Shown here piece after piece: positions 62,801-64,000 of a DNA stretch of 64,000 nt. Both the position numbers and the translations under genes were made by a program. The DNA is from Sphingobacteriia bacterium (GTDB lineage Bacteria; Bacteroidota; Bacteroidia; Bacteroidales; UBA7960), in assembly GCA_011390575.1 (NCBI GenBank), contig JAABSE010000006.1, positions 18,812 to 82,811 of the forward strand, in the 5' to 3' direction. Position 1 is the first letter of the stretch, and each line of letters starts with the position of its first letter. The notes below the pieces were generated by a model, which was not told the origin of the DNA, did not search any database, and saw nothing but the letters and a program-made list of their open reading frames with translations.

Positions 62801-63255
62801 ATACTGACCAAAACGGACTGGCAAGTGTGAATCTTGTGGCCGGTGACTATGATTATACAGCAGAGGCTGAAGGTTTCTTCCCCTACACCGGTGACTTTGC
62901 GGTAGTGGATGAGAATATTGCCGTGGAAATTACAATGGATGTGGATGATACCCACGCCGGAAGCCTTATCAATCCTTATCTGGCAGAAGCATTTTGCTAT
63001 CCCAATCCTTTTACAGAGTACACCCATATTGTATTTGCGCTGGTGCAGGACAGTCCGGTTACACTCACCTTCTACGACAGTAGCGGAAGAATAGTATATT
63101 CCGTTGAAAACAGGTTGTATCCTGCCGGAAAGAATGAATATCGCTGGAGAGGACAGGGACACGATGGTAGTATTCTCAAAGAAGGAATGTACTTCTATGA
63201 GATCAAAATCAATAACAATGTCTACGGAAACAGACTCATCATAGCAAGAGACTAA
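59839..63255 (+). CDS. Large T9SS-exported protein with propeller, ASH and FG-GAP-like repeats
   Basis: A 1138-residue secreted protein. A signal peptide (about 1-24) is followed by a seven-bladed-looking propeller (about 35-250, with repeated W-D-G-E-x-L/Y-W units). Two ASH/choice-of-anchor domains follow (about 255-355, 365-460; starting SVPTAFDFGNVTINNTG). A run of FG-GAP/PQQ-like repeats (about 475-865) carries D-x-N-x-D-G calcium-type loops (DLNEDGFQDVLVG, DINDDGMPDIFVG, DLNNDGFTDIVPG). Two carboxypeptidase-like beta domains precede a T9SS sorting domain (CYPNPFTEYTHIVF). The function is unknown; such proteins bind calcium and surfaces. It is followed by a terminator. Confidence 0.85.
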   Translation: MGKKYLFFVLTFLLWTGLTTNSFSMVSGTLENGDGQWTIESIYPVNSHASGLAWDGEYIYIGSYGGNEGQFIYRFDPSAGTNELYVTAPIGQSFGLTWDGEFLWSIDRGSASLPAWAHKINDQGEIVGQFDLPDTYMSGIAYDQGDFWVATYYPDPGTIYHLTEGDNDEWEEVSSFTPPTDQPWDVARHDTVIWIADYNASQLHKLQLDGTLIATYPGSNYRTSGVVHDGTYLWYVSRESNGDSFLYKVNLGGSGTPDISVPTAFDFGNVTINNTGTWNMVVQNTGDGQLFLEDMNFPEDVPFSVDETFPIEIAPGESYTIEVTFAPTVLGEYEITAILHSNDPSDPATSITLNGTGLESGPWLYTDQDQIDFGVVRFNSSSKEYLFLKNMGDETLEISSIDLSADYFWFGYQVEFPITLAPVESVELPLWFQPEITGEIDAEASVVFNGMQSPVTIPLAGISEEQNFDIGDLIWEYQVPGTSTQARAIMNIPDLNEDGFQDVLVGSRDNYIRAYNGASSNEADIIWETLLGVVEYPKAMALGSDINDDGMPDIFVGTAYGDRAVTALSSVTGEVLWRFETNLYGMGGWVYMIDVKYDYNGNGFMDVLAATGDDTQGAGPKRVFCLDGETGDIIWQTPLNGAGFAVLAVEDFTDDGIPDVVAGASSAANEGKVFGINGANGNIEWEFTTAGSSVWALEQLSDITGNGIPDVIAGAFGGMYYLMDVTNGNVEHSASLGNSSIVDFWAAGDLNNDGFTDIVPGYSSVLNAVAISGQDGQLIWSTPLADQSWNVAILRDITGDGINEIAIGTLFNNNFVYFLDGSDGTILKEVAMPAAVDAMGYVPDVDGNGTVEVIAGARNGWLAALSGGPSGDPILYNVTFEVKDEAGNPLEDANIYVPAEDVNLVTDAAGIATIELFAGTYPFTVTKAGYAPESSFFVVVDEDITVEVELESTDLEYTVTFIVTSNETPAAPVTNAAIAIEPGAVVVYTDQNGLASVNLVAGDYDYTAEAEGFFPYTGDFAVVDENIAVEITMDVDDTHAGSLINPYLAEAFCYPNPFTEYTHIVFALVQDSPVTLTFYDSSGRIVYSVENRLYPAGKNEYRWRGQGHDGSILKEGMYFYEIKINNNVYGNRLIIARD

Positions 63256-63281
63256 TGTTTCCCTAAAACTTTCAACAAATC

Positions 63282-63323
63282 AGAAAGCCTGTATGTATAG
63301 GATGCTGCAGGCTTTCTTTTTTC
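63282..63323 (+). terminator. Terminator of the large T9SS gene
   Basis: AGAAAGCCTG (63282-63291) pairs perfectly with CAGGCTTTCT (63308-63317), followed by TTTTT. It is a clear rightward terminator 26 bp after the stop. Confidence 0.85.
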
Positions 63324-63468
63324 TGATGATATGGGGAGTGTAACAGGATGACATGACACTTTACAGCATAAGTCTTAAATTGCTAAAGCTTTGGCAGCAG
63401 GCTTTTGCCGGGGTCTGGCCATGAAAATCAACTGTTTTTCACGCATAAAACAAAAAAACACGTCCAAT

Positions 63469-63780
63469 ATGAAGTACATATTATTTTTCTTTTCATTATT
63501 GCTGGTAAACTTTTTTATCAGCGGACAGGAAATCAACCCTACAGTGGTAGAGCTGGAAAAACTTACTGTCAGGGAAAGAGTTGACCCCCCTCGGGGAGTA
63601 GAAGAAGAAAAACCCTCCATCCAAAGGTTTGCCGGAGAGGAGCCCAGGGAAACACAAACCGAAGTAAGAAACCATTTCCTGCCGTTCGCTTATAGGTGGT
63701 TGATGAAAGTGACGGGGCCACTTCCAGTGACCCCGCCACTATTTGCAACGCTAATGACCTTGAGCGTAATTCTCTCTTAG
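63469..63780 (+). CDS. Short exported protein, probably truncated by repeats
   Basis: A 103-codon frame with a good signal peptide (MKYILFFFSLLLVNFFISGQ) and then an acidic, Pro-rich stretch (QEINPTVVELEKLTVRERVD, EEEKPSIQRFAGEE). From about residue 75 the sequence runs into a palindromic repeat (63713-63735) and loses protein character before the stop. I recognise no family. It looks like the start of a secreted protein gene interrupted by a repeat block, or a short exported protein whose stop lies by chance in the repeat. Confidence 0.4.
   Translation: MKYILFFFSLLLVNFFISGQEINPTVVELEKLTVRERVDPPRGVEEEKPSIQRFAGEEPRETQTEVRNHFLPFAYRWLMKVTGPLPVTPPLFATLMTLSVILS
63713..63735. repeat. Palindromic repeat inside the truncated gene end
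   Basis: CGGGG (63713-63717) pairs with CCCCG (63731-63735), with CACT/AGTG inside a TCC loop. The GTGACGGGG/CCCCGCC context resembles short extragenic palindromes common in Bacteroidota. Confidence 0.65.
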
Positions 63781-63784
63781 GCTG

Positions 63785-64000
63785 AGCGGAATTTGCAATT
63801 CCGCTCCGAATACCATTTAAATTTTCAATCCGAATACCATTCATCTCCACCATTTTAGTGAGGGCATGAACTGTAGTCATACCCTCACCAGCATCAAACA
63901 AATCATTGGAGACGCGCCTTTATGCGCGTCTCTACACTCTATGCGTGGGGGCATTTGGAGACGTGCCGTGCAGGCACGTCTTTACATAGTGCCTGCCGCT
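63785..64000. repeat. Block of short palindromes and direct repeats at the window end
   Basis: The block holds AGCGGAATTTGCAATTCCGCT (63785-63805, broken here for length) and two TCCGAATACCATT copies (63805, 63829). GTGAGGG/CCCTCAC (63858-63888) follows, then two related hairpins, GAGACGCGC/GCGCGTCTC (63909-63932) and GAGACGTGCC/GGCACGTCTT (63958-63982). The last two are the GAGACG-type extragenic repeats often seen in Bacteroidota. No gene is apparent. Confidence 0.75.

Noticed and set aside
62317..63162. 281-codon minus-strand frame opposite the large T9SS gene
   Set aside because: Low-complexity His/Ile/Tyr-rich antisense of beta-repeat coding; no recognisable family.
63569..63901. Minus-strand 110-codon frame at the window end
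   Set aside because: It is translated repeat DNA (the GNGIR-like strings arise from the TCCGAATACCATT copies) and reads through palindromes.
1..64000. CRISPR array, prophage, rRNA or complete insertion sequence
   Set aside because: No regular repeat-spacer pattern, phage structural gene, rRNA landmark or transposase was recognised on reading either strand.

Overview
The window is a chromosomal segment of an anaerobic-leaning Bacteroidota bacterium, most like Bacteroidales/Marinilabiliales. The evidence is SusC/SusD/SusE genes, at least four secreted proteins with type IX secretion (T9SS) C-terminal sorting domains, an SprB-like adhesin, repeated TAnnTTTG promoter boxes, and weak Shine-Dalgarno sites. 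No phage, CRISPR array, rRNA or intact insertion sequence was seen. One tRNA (Ser, anticodon TGA) is present.

Layout. 1-4.1 kb: tail of a sensor kinase with its LytTR response regulator, a flavodoxin-fold protein, a block of degenerate tandem repeats and two alpha/beta hydrolases, then tRNA-Ser. 4.3-16.9 kb: mostly housekeeping genes (glycosyltransferase, aroQ, a TPP-riboswitch-controlled TonB receptor, an rluD-like pseudouridine synthase, a T9SS cargo protein, a PASTA protein, ddl, rdgB, and a biotin carrier plus carboxyltransferase pair). 17-28.1 kb: a secreted lysyl-endopeptidase-like protease, a LacI regulator, and a susCDE operon with palindromic LacI-type sites in front of it, convergent with an alkaline phosphatase across a hairpin-rich spacer. 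28.4-30.2 kb: a doubtful small ORF and a GT4 glycosyltransferase.

30.3-41.5 kb is the most distinctive part: a tungsten/molybdenum-pterin aldehyde oxidoreductase island. Leftward lie an ABC permease, its ATPase and an AcoR-like sigma-54 activator, apparently one operon. Rightward lie an archaeal-type aldehyde:ferredoxin oxidoreductase (AOR), a MoaD-like carrier, a MoeB/ThiF-like activating enzyme, MoeA, an unusually short MoaA, MoaC and a MOSC-MogA fusion. The divergent spacer holds a good -24/-12 (sigma-54) promoter aimed at AOR, a consensus Bacteroidota housekeeping promoter aimed at the transporter/regulator operon, and two perfect dyads flanking the latter. This suggests the activator switches AOR on from these sites. 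No moaE, mobA or transporter binding protein lies in the window.

41.5-64 kb: 5-formyl-THF cyclo-ligase, a CrtI-like desaturase, a lipoprotein, an M3 oligopeptidase, a 1321-residue SprB-repeat T9SS protein, an M28 peptidase, small conserved proteins, an AsmA-like protein, a TPR sensor kinase with a NarL-type regulator, and a 1138-residue T9SS protein. It ends in a truncated-looking secreted protein running into a block of short palindromic repeats.

Gene calls rest on motif recognition by eye; no database search was run.
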